Positions 45,608 to 54,500 of a DNA stretch of 64,000 bases are shown in pieces (position 1 is the first letter of the stretch; every line of letters starts with the position of its first letter). Below the pieces are notes generated by a model, which saw only the letters and a program-made list of their open reading frames with translations, was not told the origin of the DNA and did no database searches. The stretch is from Nocardia yamanashiensis NBRC 100130. Lineage in GTDB: Bacteria; Actinomycetota; Actinomycetes; Mycobacteriales; Mycobacteriaceae. The translations under genes were made by a program, and so were the position numbers. The stretch lies in assembly GCF_001613325.1 (NCBI RefSeq), contig NZ_BDCD01000019.1, positions 62,001 through 126,000 on the forward strand, given 5' to 3'.

Positions 45608-46882
45608 ATGGCTTCTCCGGATAACGCGCCCGAGCAGGGGAAATCGTCGGACGTTTTGCCTGCGCACGCGGATGTGCTGGTCGTCGGCGCAGGACCGGCC
45701 GGTTCGGCCGCGGCCGCATGGGCGGCGCGCGCGGGTCGTGACGTATTGCTCACGGATGCGGCGGTATTCCCGCGCGACAAGACCTGTGGGGACGGTCTTA
45801 CGCCGCGTGCGACGGCCGAGCTGGAGCATCTGGGGCTCGGTGACTGGGTGCGTACGCACACGGTGAACAAGGGCCTGCGGATGGCCGGGTTCGGGCGCGA
45901 GGCGCTGCTGCCGTGGCCGGACGGGTCGTTCCCGAGTTACGGAAGCGCCGTTCCGCGAACCGAACTCGACGACAAGCTGCGCGAGACGGCGGTGAAGTCG
46001 GGTGCGCACATGGTGGACGGGGCCAAGGTGGTCGAGGTGGCGCGGGACGGGGATCGCGTCACCGGGGTGACCGTCAAGACCGATGCGGGGCTGCGCGCGG
46101 TGTCGTGCAAGACGCTGATCGTGGCCGACGGCGTCCGCTCCCCCGTCGGAAAACTGCTGGGGCGCACCTGGCATCGGCAGTACGCGTACGGGACGGCGGC
46201 GCGGGCGTACATCAAGTCCGAGCGCAGCGACGATCCGTGGATCACCTCGCATCTCGAATTGCGGGACGCGCAGGGCGAATTGGTGCCGGGGTACGGGTGG
46301 GTGTTCCCGCTCGGCAACGGTGAGGTCAATATCGGCGTGGGTTCGCTGGCGACCGAGAAGCGGCCGTCGCACATCGCGTTGAAACCGCTGCTCCAGCACT
46401 ATGTCTCGCAGCGGCGCGCGGAGTGGGGTTTCGACGGCGAGGCGCGCGCGGTGGCGTCGGCGCTGCTGCCCATGGGCGGTGCGGTGTCGAATGTGGCCGG
46501 GCGCAACTGGGCGCTGGTCGGCGATGCCGCGGGCTGCGTGAATCCGCTGAACGGCGAGGGCATCGACTACGGCCTGGAGGGCGGCCACATGCTCTCGGAG
46601 ATCCTGGACGAACCGGATCTGAGCAAGATCTGGCCGGAAATGCTGCGCGCCCGCTACGGCAAGACCTATTCGGTGGCCCGGCGGCTGGCCGCGCTGGCCA
46701 CCCATCCGCGCACGGTGCCGCTCGGCGGGCCGCCGGTCATGCGCTCGAAACTGTTGCAGCGCACCGCGGTTCGGGTGATGGGCAACCTGGTCACCGACGA
46801 GGACCTGGACCTGACCGCCAAGCTGTGGCGCGGCGCGGGCCGCGCGTCCATGCGATTCGACAAACTCCAGCCGTTCTCGTGA
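45608..46882 (+). CDS. menJ: menaquinone reductase MenJ (geranylgeranyl reductase family)
   Basis: 424 residues. FAD-dependent reductase with 'VLVVGAGPAGSAAAAWAAR', 'DKTCGDGLTPRATAELE' and 'WALVGDAAGCVNPLNGEGI'. In M. tuberculosis MenJ (Rv0561c) saturates the beta-isoprene unit of menaquinone-9. Here it faces grcC1 with 157 bp between starts, as in mycobacteria. ATG 45608. Its stop overlaps the start of an AraC gene (GTGA). Confidence 0.9.
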   Translation: MASPDNAPEQGKSSDVLPAHADVLVVGAGPAGSAAAAWAARAGRDVLLTDAAVFPRDKTCGDGLTPRATAELEHLGLGDWVRTHTVNKGLRMAGFGREALLPWPDGSFPSYGSAVPRTELDDKLRETAVKSGAHMVDGAKVVEVARDGDRVTGVTVKTDAGLRAVSCKTLIVADGVRSPVGKLLGRTWHRQYAYGTAARAYIKSERSDDPWITSHLELRDAQGELVPGYGWVFPLGNGEVNIGVGSLATEKRPSHIALKPLLQHYVSQRRAEWGFDGEARAVASALLPMGGAVSNVAGRNWALVGDAAGCVNPLNGEGIDYGLEGGHMLSEILDEPDLSKIWPEMLRARYGKTYSVARRLAALATHPRTVPLGGPPVMRSKLLQRTAVRVMGNLVTDEDLDLTAKLWRGAGRASMRFDKLQPFS

Positions 46883-47298
46883 CCACCCGGCCGGTTCCCG
46901 AGGACCTGCTGCCGCATCTGCGGCGGGCCCGGGATCTGGCCGACCGGAATTACGCGGAGCCCCTGGATCTGGATGCGCTCGCCGCCGCGGCGGGCGTATC
47001 GAAATATCATTTCCTGCGCTGTTTTTCGGCCACCTACGGCAAGACGCCGGCCGCGTATCTGGCGGAGCGGCGGATCGAACGCGCGCAGGATCTGTTGCGC
47101 GCCACCAATGTCACCGTCACCGAGGCGTGCATGCTGGTCGGCTACAGCTCGCTGGGTTCGTTCAGCCGGAAGTTCACCGAGCTGGTGGGGATGTCGCCCT
47201 CGGCGTATCAAGCCAAGTTCGCCGCCGAGGGCGCACCCCATATTCCTGGTTGCTACGTCTTCATGCACGGGCTCTCGGATCGAAAACCCCTGCTGTAG
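46879..47298 (+). CDS. short AraC-family regulator
   Basis: 139 residues, essentially only the AraC/XylS double HTH: 'LDLDALAAAAGVSKYHFLR', then 'AYLAERRIERAQDLLRATN', 'EACMLVGYSSLGSFSRKF', 'GMSPSAYQAKF'. No sensing domain, so activity may depend on its expression level. GTG 46879 overlaps the menJ stop, so it is translated with menJ. A 20-residue tail ('IPGCYVFMHGLSDRKPLL') follows the HTH. Target unknown. Confidence 0.85.
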   Translation: MTTRPVPEDLLPHLRRARDLADRNYAEPLDLDALAAAAGVSKYHFLRCFSATYGKTPAAYLAERRIERAQDLLRATNVTVTEACMLVGYSSLGSFSRKFTELVGMSPSAYQAKFAAEGAPHIPGCYVFMHGLSDRKPLL

Positions 47299-47304
47299 CG
47301 GGCC

Positions 47305-48948
47305 TTACTGGCGCGGCAGGATGTGCACGCCCGCCTTGTCGGTGGAGAGCGCCAGCGAGCTGATGTACTGGATCTCGCCTTCCGGTCCCGGCACCGCCGA
47401 AGCGATCATGTCCGGCCGCTCGAATTCCATGCCGGTGGCCACGCAGGTCAGCGTCTCCCCCGACGGATTCCCGTGCTCGTCGAACATCGGCAATTCGATG
47501 CCGTCGTCGGTGCGGCGCAGGTAGTACTTGCCCTTGGTGAGGATCGCGGTGAGCGGCGTGGCCAGGAACGACACCACCACGGCGACGATCGGCGAGTACG
47601 GCTTCAGGGTCTCGCCGAAGAGCCCGAAGAAGGTCACGATCGACAGCACCGCCGAGAGCCCGAAGCCCACCAGGCCGACCGGGTTGAAGTCGTAGAGCAT
47701 GCCGCGCCGGAATTCCGGCTGCTTGGGCGAGAGCTTCAGCACGTACTTGTTGATCGCGATATCCGTTGCGACGGTGACGATCCAGGCGATGCCGCAGTTG
47801 GCGTAGAAGCCGAGGATATTGTTCAGGAAGTCGAACATATTGGCTTCCATCAGAATCAGCGCGATGACGAGATTCAAGGCCAGGAAGACCAGGCGGCCGG
47901 GGTAGGTCTTGGTGACGCGGGTGAAGGAGTTGGTCCACGCCAGCGAGCCCGAATAGGCGTTGGTCACATTGATTTTGATCTGCGAGATGACGACCAGCAC
48001 CACGGCCAGCGTCATGGCCAGCCAGCCCGGCATCATGTCGCGGTAGATCTCCAGGAACTGGTGCACCGGCTGGTTCGCGATGTTCTGCGCTCCGGGCAGA
48101 TTCGCGATCAGGTAGACCGCCAGGAACAGGCCGACGACCTGCTTGGCCGCGCCGAACAGCACCCAGCCGGGGCCCGCGAGCAGCATCCAGCCCCACCACT
48201 TGCCCTTGTTCTCCGGGGTTTTGGGCGGCATGAAACGCAGGTAGTCGATCTGCTCGGCGATCTGAGCGATGAGCGAGAGGCACACGCCGGCGGCCAGCAG
48301 CGCGCCGGACAGGCTCACCCCGTCGCCGTCCTTGCCGCCGAAGGCCAGGAAGGTGTCCACCGATTCCGGGTGCCGCACCAGCAGGAACGCGAACGGCAGC
48401 ACCATCAGGATCAGCCACAGCGGGGTGGTCCAGACCTGGAGCTTGGCCAGCGTGTTCATGCCGTAGATGACCAGCGGGAAGATCATCACCGTGGAGATCA
48501 GATAGCCGATCGGCAGCGGGATGTGCAGGCCCAGTTGCAGGCCCTGCGCCATGATCGAGCCCTCGAGCGCGAAGAAGATGAAGGTGAACGAGGCGAACAC
48601 GATGTTCGTGATCACCGACCCGTAGTAGCCGAAGCCGCTGCCGCGGGTGATCAGGTCCAGGTCGATGTTGTAGCGCGCCGCGTAGTAGGCCAGCGGGAAG
48701 CCGGTGAGCATGACCACCACGGTGAAGATGCCGATGCCCAGCAGCGCGTTGCCGGTGCCGTGCTCGATGCCGATGTTCGCGCCGATGGCGAAGTCTGCCA
48801 GGTAGGCGATGCCGCCCAGCGCGGAGACGCCGACCACCGCCGGGCTCCATTTGCGATAGCTGCGCGGCGCGAACCGCAGTGTGTAGTCCTCCAGCGTCTC
48901 CTTCGACGCGGTGACCGCGTCGGAAGGGCGCGATTCGACCTGAACCAC
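47305..48948 (-). CDS. NCS1-family purine/cytosine-type permease
   Basis: 547 residues with about twelve membrane helices of the nucleobase:cation symporter-1 family: 'LGGIAYLADFAIGANIGIE', 'TRGSGFGYYGSVITNIVF', 'AEQIDYLRFMPPKTPEN', 'INVTNAYSGSLAWTNSF'. A soluble tail of about 70 residues follows the last helix ('YYLRRTDDGIELPMFDE', 'CVATGMEFERPDM'). GTG 48948 was chosen because AGGAG lies seven bases upstream; TTG 48954 is the alternative. It imports nucleobases or related ureides; the substrate is unknown. Confidence 0.85.
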   Translation of the reverse strand: MVQVESRPSDAVTASKETLEDYTLRFAPRSYRKWSPAVVGVSALGGIAYLADFAIGANIGIEHGTGNALLGIGIFTVVVMLTGFPLAYYAARYNIDLDLITRGSGFGYYGSVITNIVFASFTFIFFALEGSIMAQGLQLGLHIPLPIGYLISTVMIFPLVIYGMNTLAKLQVWTTPLWLILMVLPFAFLLVRHPESVDTFLAFGGKDGDGVSLSGALLAAGVCLSLIAQIAEQIDYLRFMPPKTPENKGKWWGWMLLAGPGWVLFGAAKQVVGLFLAVYLIANLPGAQNIANQPVHQFLEIYRDMMPGWLAMTLAVVLVVISQIKINVTNAYSGSLAWTNSFTRVTKTYPGRLVFLALNLVIALILMEANMFDFLNNILGFYANCGIAWIVTVATDIAINKYVLKLSPKQPEFRRGMLYDFNPVGLVGFGLSAVLSIVTFFGLFGETLKPYSPIVAVVVSFLATPLTAILTKGKYYLRRTDDGIELPMFDEHGNPSGETLTCVATGMEFERPDMIASAVPGPEGEIQYISSLALSTDKAGVHILPRQ

Positions 48949-49044
48949 CGGCAAACTCCTCGTTTCGGGTTCCTCACCTGCTGTATACGTTCACGAGACT
49001 GGTGTCCGAATGTTGATCATGAGATTCCGAGCGGTTTCTATCGA

Positions 49045-49071
49045 GTTACGTAAGCCTCACTCTTGTTACGT
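49045..49071. promoter_or_regulatory. GTTACGT direct repeats upstream of the permease
   Basis: GTTACGT occurs at 49045-49051 and 49065-49071, two helical turns apart, about 100 bp before the permease start in a 184-bp divergent gap. GTTAC-n6-CTCAC at 49045-49060 partly fits GlnR half-sites (gTnAC-n6-GaAAC). Tentative. Confidence 0.3.
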
Positions 49072-49138
49072 CTGGATTCACGGCGACACCGCAATTTCGG
49101 AGAAGCGGTGGCGGGGATCCGGTCCATAGCCTGATGGC

Positions 49139-49573
49139 ATGACGACCATCACCAATGTTTCGCTCGTGACCGTGTACGTGACCGACCAGACCGCCGCCAA
49201 GCAGTGGTACATCGACAAGCTGGGGTTCGTGGAGACCGGCGATGTGACCATGGGCGACAACGGGTTCCGCTGGGTGACCGTGGCGCATCCGGATCATCCG
49301 GAACTCGAAGTGACGCTGATGATTCCGGGGCCGCCGCTGGACGACGCCCTCGCCGAGGCGATCAGGCGGTCCATGGCGAACGGCACGCACGGGGCGCTGG
49401 GGCTGCGAACCGCCGACTGCCACAAGACATTCGAGGAGTTGACCGCCAAGGGCGTGGAATTCGTACAGCCGCCGGCCGAGCGGCCCTACGGCGTGGAGGC
49501 CATCATCCGAGACAACTCGGGAAACTGGCTGGTACTGGTGGAGCCGCGCGCATTCGATCCGAACGGGCTGTAG
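49139..49573 (+). CDS. VOC-family (glyoxalase-fold) protein
   Basis: 144 residues. One vicinal-oxygen-chelate unit of two beta-alpha-beta-beta-beta modules: 'LVTVYVTDQTAAKQWYIDK', 'NGFRWVTVAHPDHPELEVT', 'VEAIIRDNSGNWLVLVEP'. Such proteins are metal-dependent lyases, isomerases, dioxygenases or antibiotic-binding proteins; nothing here decides between them. ATG 49139. It is divergent from the permease and converges on the next gene across a hairpin. Confidence 0.85.
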   Translation: MTTITNVSLVTVYVTDQTAAKQWYIDKLGFVETGDVTMGDNGFRWVTVAHPDHPELEVTLMIPGPPLDDALAEAIRRSMANGTHGALGLRTADCHKTFEELTAKGVEFVQPPAERPYGVEAIIRDNSGNWLVLVEPRAFDPNGL

Positions 49574-49576
49574 CAC

Positions 49577-49610
49577 GCGAAGGGGCTGGGGACTCGCCCA
49601 ACCCCCTCGC
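49577..49610. terminator. GC-rich hairpin between convergent genes
   Basis: Interrupted stems gcga/tcgc, gggg/cccc and tggg/ccca (49577-49610) lie between the VOC and DUF2505 stops. A second element with gcccccgaacccc follows at about 49634 and is also seen after menB. Confidence 0.5.
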
Positions 49611-49647
49611 GGATTCGCGGGACGGAGGCCGAGCCCCCGAACCCCTT

Positions 49648-50151
49648 TTAGGCGTTCTGCGCGGCGAACCAGGCCTCGACGGACTTGCGCTCGCTGTTCA
49701 TCACCTTTTCGAGCAGGTTCTCCACCAGCGGCTCGATGGCCCCGCCGACCAGCGACACCTTCACGTCGATGGTGCCGGAGGCGGCGATCTCGGAACCCTC
49801 TGCGGTGGGCCGCAATTCGAATGCGCCCTCCATCTCGGTGGTGATGCCGCCCGACGCGCCCTTGAAGGTGCCCTTGGCGACATCTCCTTCGAGCGGGCCC
49901 CAGGTGTCGGTGCGCTCGAGCATGAGATCGCTCTTGAGGACCTTCTTCACGATGCCGGGAATCTTGTCCTCGGGCGCTTTTTCGGTCATATGAATGCGAA
50001 TGGTGCCGGGGCCGTCCGGGTGGGACAGGTCCAGCGTGGCGGTCGTCGCGTCGGCGAACCGCGCCTGCCACATCTCGTCGTTGGTGAGTGCCCGGTGAAG
50101 CTCTTCGACCGGGACGCTGTACTGCACGGTGAAGCTGAATTTACGGGACAT
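49648..50151 (-). CDS. DUF2505 (START-like) protein
   Basis: 167 residues. Matches the actinobacterial DUF2505 family, a small START/SRPBCC-like helix-grip domain: 'KFSFTVQYSVPVEELHRAL', 'GGITTEMEGAFELRPTAEG', 'EPLVENLLEKVMNSERKS'. No catalytic residues are defined; ligand binding is assumed. ATG 50151. Close to menG, where mycobacteria also have small conserved genes. Confidence 0.8.
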   Translation of the reverse strand: MSRKFSFTVQYSVPVEELHRALTNDEMWQARFADATTATLDLSHPDGPGTIRIHMTEKAPEDKIPGIVKKVLKSDLMLERTDTWGPLEGDVAKGTFKGASGGITTEMEGAFELRPTAEGSEIAASGTIDVKVSLVGGAIEPLVENLLEKVMNSERKSVEAWFAAQNA

Positions 50152-50190
50152 GGCGGCAACGGTAGCCCAGTCATGGAATAGCCTGCTGAA

Positions 50191-50730
50191 GTGTCGGAAA
50201 CTAGCCAGTCTGCAAGCACCGCGCTGCGGAGTGTCGATCCCGCACAGCGGCGCGCGATTCGCTTGCGGCGAGCCCGGATCGGGGTGGTGATCACCGCGAC
50301 CGCGTTCAGCGTGCTGGCGGTGCTGCTGGTGCTGGCGGCCTGGCGCGACGATCACCTGATCAGCTCCGACAAGGGCGTGACCAGCGCGGAAGTGCTGTCC
50401 GCGGGCCGGCTGCGGTCGGCGGTCATCTACGTGACCCCGGACGGGCAGACCCACAATCCGAAGGTCGGCGTCCTGTATCCGACCAAACTGACCGCCGGCG
50501 AGCGGATCAATGTCGAATACCGGCGCAGCGATCCGGATCTGGTGCGGGTGGCGGGGCGCGATGCCAGCGTCGCCGTCATCCCGGCCGCGTCGGTGATCGT
50601 GGTGGCGTGGGCCATCGCCATCCCGCTGTTGTGGCTGCTGGGTTGCTCGCCGATGGTGTGGCTGGGGGCGTTCGCGACGCGCCTGCGCGGGCTGTGGACG
50701 CGATGGTCGCGGGCCCGCGGCGGCAGCTAG
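50191..50730 (+). CDS. DUF3592-like membrane protein
   Basis: 179 residues. Two transmembrane helices ('VVITATAFSVLAVLLVLAA' near residue 35 and 'VIVVAWAIAIPLLWLLG' near 140) flank a beta-rich domain ('VTSAEVLSAGRLRSAVIY', 'GERINVEYRRSDPDLVRVA'), the arrangement of DUF3592. GTG 50191 start. It ends nine bases before menG and is probably co-transcribed with it. Function unknown. Confidence 0.75.
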   Translation: MSETSQSASTALRSVDPAQRRAIRLRRARIGVVITATAFSVLAVLLVLAAWRDDHLISSDKGVTSAEVLSAGRLRSAVIYVTPDGQTHNPKVGVLYPTKLTAGERINVEYRRSDPDLVRVAGRDASVAVIPAASVIVVAWAIAIPLLWLLGCSPMVWLGAFATRLRGLWTRWSRARGGS

Positions 50731-50739
50731 GGTGCGATT

Positions 50740-51453
50740 GTGGCGAAAACAGAGCGGCGGGAATCGTTTCGGGCCTCGTTGGAGAAGCAGCCCAAAGAGG
50801 TCGCGTCGATGTTCGACGGGGTCGCTAAGCGGTATGACCTGACCAACACCGTGATTTCCATGGGCCAGGACCGGTACTGGCGCTGGGCTACCCGGCAGGC
50901 TCTGGGCTTGCGGCCCGGTGAACGGGTGCTCGACCTAGGGGCCGGGACCGGCGTTTCCACGGTCGAATTCGGCAAGTCCGGCGCCTGGTGTGTCGCAACC
51001 GACTTCTCGCAGGGCATGTTGCAGGCCGGGCGATTCCGGAATGTGCCGATGGTCGCCGGCGATGCCATGGCGTTGCCGTTCGCCGACGAGTCGTTCGACG
51101 CGGTGACGATTTCCTACGCGCTGCGGAATGTGTCGGATCCGGATCTGGCGCTGCGCGAGATGCTGCGGGTGACCAAGCCCGGCGGGCGGCTCGTGGTGGC
51201 CGAATTCTCGACGCCCACGTTCGGGCCGTTCCGGACGATCTACATGGAGTACCTGATGAAGGCGCTCCCCAAGGTGGCGACCGCGGTGTCCAGCAATCCG
51301 GACGCTTACGTCTATCTCGCCGAGTCCATCCGGGCCTGGCCGACGCAGCCGCAGCTCGCCCTCCGGATCGCCGATGCGGGCTGGTCCGCGGTCAAGTGGC
51401 GCAATCTCAGCGGCGGCGCGGTCGCCCTGCACCGGGGTTACAAGCTCGGCTAG
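50740..51453 (+). CDS. menG: demethylmenaquinone methyltransferase
   Basis: 237 residues, UbiE/MenG family. It methylates demethylmenaquinone with S-adenosylmethionine, the last ring step of menaquinone synthesis. SAM motif I 'VLDLGAGTGVSTVEF'; family signatures 'MFDGVAKRYDLTNTVIS', 'MGQDRYWRWATRQALGL', 'ISYALRNVSDPDLALREML', 'WRNLSGGAVALHRGYKL'. GTG 50740. Same neighbourhood as M. tuberculosis Rv0558. Followed by an 8-bp inverted repeat (51458-51465/51483-51490) that may terminate it. Confidence 0.95.
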   Translation: MAKTERRESFRASLEKQPKEVASMFDGVAKRYDLTNTVISMGQDRYWRWATRQALGLRPGERVLDLGAGTGVSTVEFGKSGAWCVATDFSQGMLQAGRFRNVPMVAGDAMALPFADESFDAVTISYALRNVSDPDLALREMLRVTKPGGRLVVAEFSTPTFGPFRTIYMEYLMKALPKVATAVSSNPDAYVYLAESIRAWPTQPQLALRIADAGWSAVKWRNLSGGAVALHRGYKLG

Positions 51454-51494
51454 ACGGCACCTCACCACCCGGAAAACCAACTGTGAGGTGGAAT

Positions 51495-51510
51495 GTCATC
51501 TGGAGATAAC
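51495..51510 (+). promoter_or_regulatory. weak GlnR-like half site
   Basis: GTCAT-n6-ATAAC partly matches the GlnR box gTnAC-n6-GaAAC, 45 bp upstream of the nitrate reductase start. GlnR controls nitrate assimilation in actinobacteria, so the site is plausible, but the match is imperfect. Confidence 0.25.
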
Positions 51511-51554
51511 CTTCGGTAAATCCGGCGCAATCCCCGATCGCGAAGATCGAGGGC

Positions 51555-54500
51555 ATGGCGGATTCGACCACACCCCAGACGAGCACGCGAACCCAGTGCT
51601 CGTACTGCGGGGTGGGGTGCGGAATCACCGTGCAGACCCGTCCGGACGCAGCCGGGTTACCGGTTATCGCCAAGGTCAGTGGCGACAAGCTACATCCGGT
51701 TAACTCCGGGCGACTTTGCACCAAGGGTGCGACACACACGGAGATGATGGCCGCGACCGAGGGTCGCATGGCTACCGCGTACCGCCGCCCGGAGCGCGGG
51801 GCCACCCCCGAACCGCTGCCGGTGGACGCGGCGATTCAGGAAGCGGCCGACCGGCTTCGGGTGATTCTCGACACATACGGACCGGATGCCATCGCGCTCT
51901 ACGTGTCCGGGCAGATGTCGATCGAAGCCCAATACCTGGCCACCAAATTCGCCAAGGGCCACCTGCGCACCACGCATATGGAAGCCAATTCCCGGCTCTG
52001 CATGGCCAGCGCCGCCACCGGCTACAAGCAGTCCCTGGGCGCGGACGCCCCGCCCGGTTCCTACGACGACCTGGATCACGCCGACCTGTTCTTCGTGATC
52101 GGCGCGAATATGGCCGACTGCCATCCGATCCTGTTCCTGCGCATGGCCGATCGGCTCAAGGCGGGCGCGAAGCTCATCGTGGTGGATCCGCGCCGCACCG
52201 ACACCGCCGCCCGGGCCGATCTGTTCCTGCAGATCAAACCCGGCACCGATCTGGCCTTGCTGAACGGCCTGCTGCACCTGCTGGTCGAGAACGGCGATAT
52301 CGACGCCGAATTCATCGCCGCGCACACCGACGGCTGGGACGCCATGCCCGACTTCCTCGCCGGCTACACCCCCGACCTGGTCGCGCAGGCCACCGGCTTG
52401 GCCGAGGCCGATATCCGCACCGCCGCCGCCTGGATCGGCGCGGCCGGGGAGTGGACGTCGTTGTGGACCATGGGCGTCAATCAGTCCACGCACGGCACCT
52501 GGACCACCAATGCCATCTGCAATCTGCACCTGGCGACCGGGGCGATCAGCCGCACCGGGAGCGGGCCGCTCTCGCTGACCGGCCAGCCCAATGCCATGGG
52601 CGGGCGCGAAATGGGTTACATGGGACCGGGATTGCCCGGCCAGCGCAGCGTGCTGAACCCCAAGGACCGGGAATTCGCGGAATCGGTGTGGGGGCTCGCG
52701 CCGGGCAGCATCCGCGATGCGGGCGGGCCAGGGACCGTGGAGATGTTCCGCGGCCTGGCCGACGGGCGGATCAAGGCCGCCTGGGTGATCTGCTCCAATC
52801 CCGTTGCGAGCGTGGCGAACCGCAAGACGGTGATCGCCGGGCTGGAAGCCGCCGAACTGGTGATCGCGCAGGACGTGTACGTCGATACCGCCACCAACGC
52901 CTACGCCGATCTGCTGCTGCCCGCCACGCTGTGGGCGGAATCCGATGCGGTGATGGTGAATTCGGAACGCACCATGACGCTGCTGCGGCAGTCGGTGCCG
53001 CCGGTGGGCGAGGCGCGGCCGGACTGGCAGTTGATCGCGCGGGTGGCGACGGCCATGGGGTTCCCGGGGTTCGACTACGCGTCGAGCGCCGAGATCTTCG
53101 CGGAGATCAAGCTTTTCAGCAATCCGGTGACCGGGTACGACCTGCGCGGCATCGATTACGAGGCGCTGGCCGACGGGCCGATGCAATGGCCGTGCCCGGA
53201 TCCGGCGCAGCGGCGCAATCCGATCCGGTACGTCAACGACGGGGTCAGCCAGCATCTGCACACCGATGCCGACAGTCACCGGCCCGGCCTCGCCTTTCCC
53301 ACCCCGACCCGCCGGGCCGTGTTCTGGCCGCGCCCGCATCTGCTGCCCGCCGAGATGCCCGACGACGATCACCCGTTCGTGCTCAATACCGGGCGGCTGC
53401 AACACCAGTGGCACACCATGACCAAGACCGGGAAGGTGGCCAAGCTGACGAAACTCAACGGGCAGCCGTTCCTGGAGATCCACCCCGAGGACGCGGCGAA
53501 ACTCGAAGTGCGCGAGGGTGATCAGGTCGAGATCGGGTCGCGGCGCGGGCGCGCGGTCCTGCCCGCACGGATCAGCGACCGGGTGCGGGCGGGCGAATGC
53601 TTCGCGCCGTTCCACTGGAACGACGAGCACGGCGAATACCTGACCATCAACGCGGTCACCAATGACGCCGTGGACCCGGACTCGCTACAGCCGGAGTTCA
53701 AAGTGTGCGCGGTGCGGCTGCGCAAGGTGGCGGCCGTGAGCGCGGCGAACGCGCCTGCCGCCGAACCGGATTCGACGACGATCGGGGCGGCGCGCCCGAT
53801 GGGTGCCGCAAATCCGGGCGGCTCCCCCACACCGGCGCATCCCGCCGGATCCGCCGTGCCCGCTTTCGCGGCCGACGCGACGGTCACCGGTGTGCCGCAA
53901 CGGCATCCGCTGGCTGCGATGCTCGGCTTGGAACAGGCCACCGTCACGCCGACGCTGAGCGAAACGGAATCCATCTACCTCGGCGGCTACCTCGCCGCTC
54001 TGCAATCGCTGCCGATCACCGGCGTGCCGGTGCTGCCGGAGACCGCGCCGCTGACCCAGCGCAACCGGATGTGGTTGAACGGCCTGCTCGCGGGCATGTA
54101 TTCGCGGTCCGCGCCGGGGGAGGCGGCCATGGCCGGTCTGGAAACGGCGGGGGTTCCCGGCGACGACGGCCACCTCGCCGCGCCGGACGAACTGCCGCCG
54201 ATCGTGACCGTGCTGTGGGCCTCGCAGACCGGCACGGCGGAGGATCTGGCGGCGGCGGCGATCACGAAGCTCGCCGATGCCGGGCTGATTCCACGGCTGC
54301 TGGATATGAACGCCGCCGAACTGTCCGACCTGACCGGCGATGTGCTGATCATCAGCAGCACCTTCGGCGACGGCGGCCCGCCGGACAATGGGGCGGAATT
54401 CTGGGATCTGCTGTCCGACAGCGAAACCCGCTTCACCGGCATGCGGTACGCCGTGTTCGCGCTCGGCGACTCGTCCTATGACGACTTCTGCGGGCACGGG

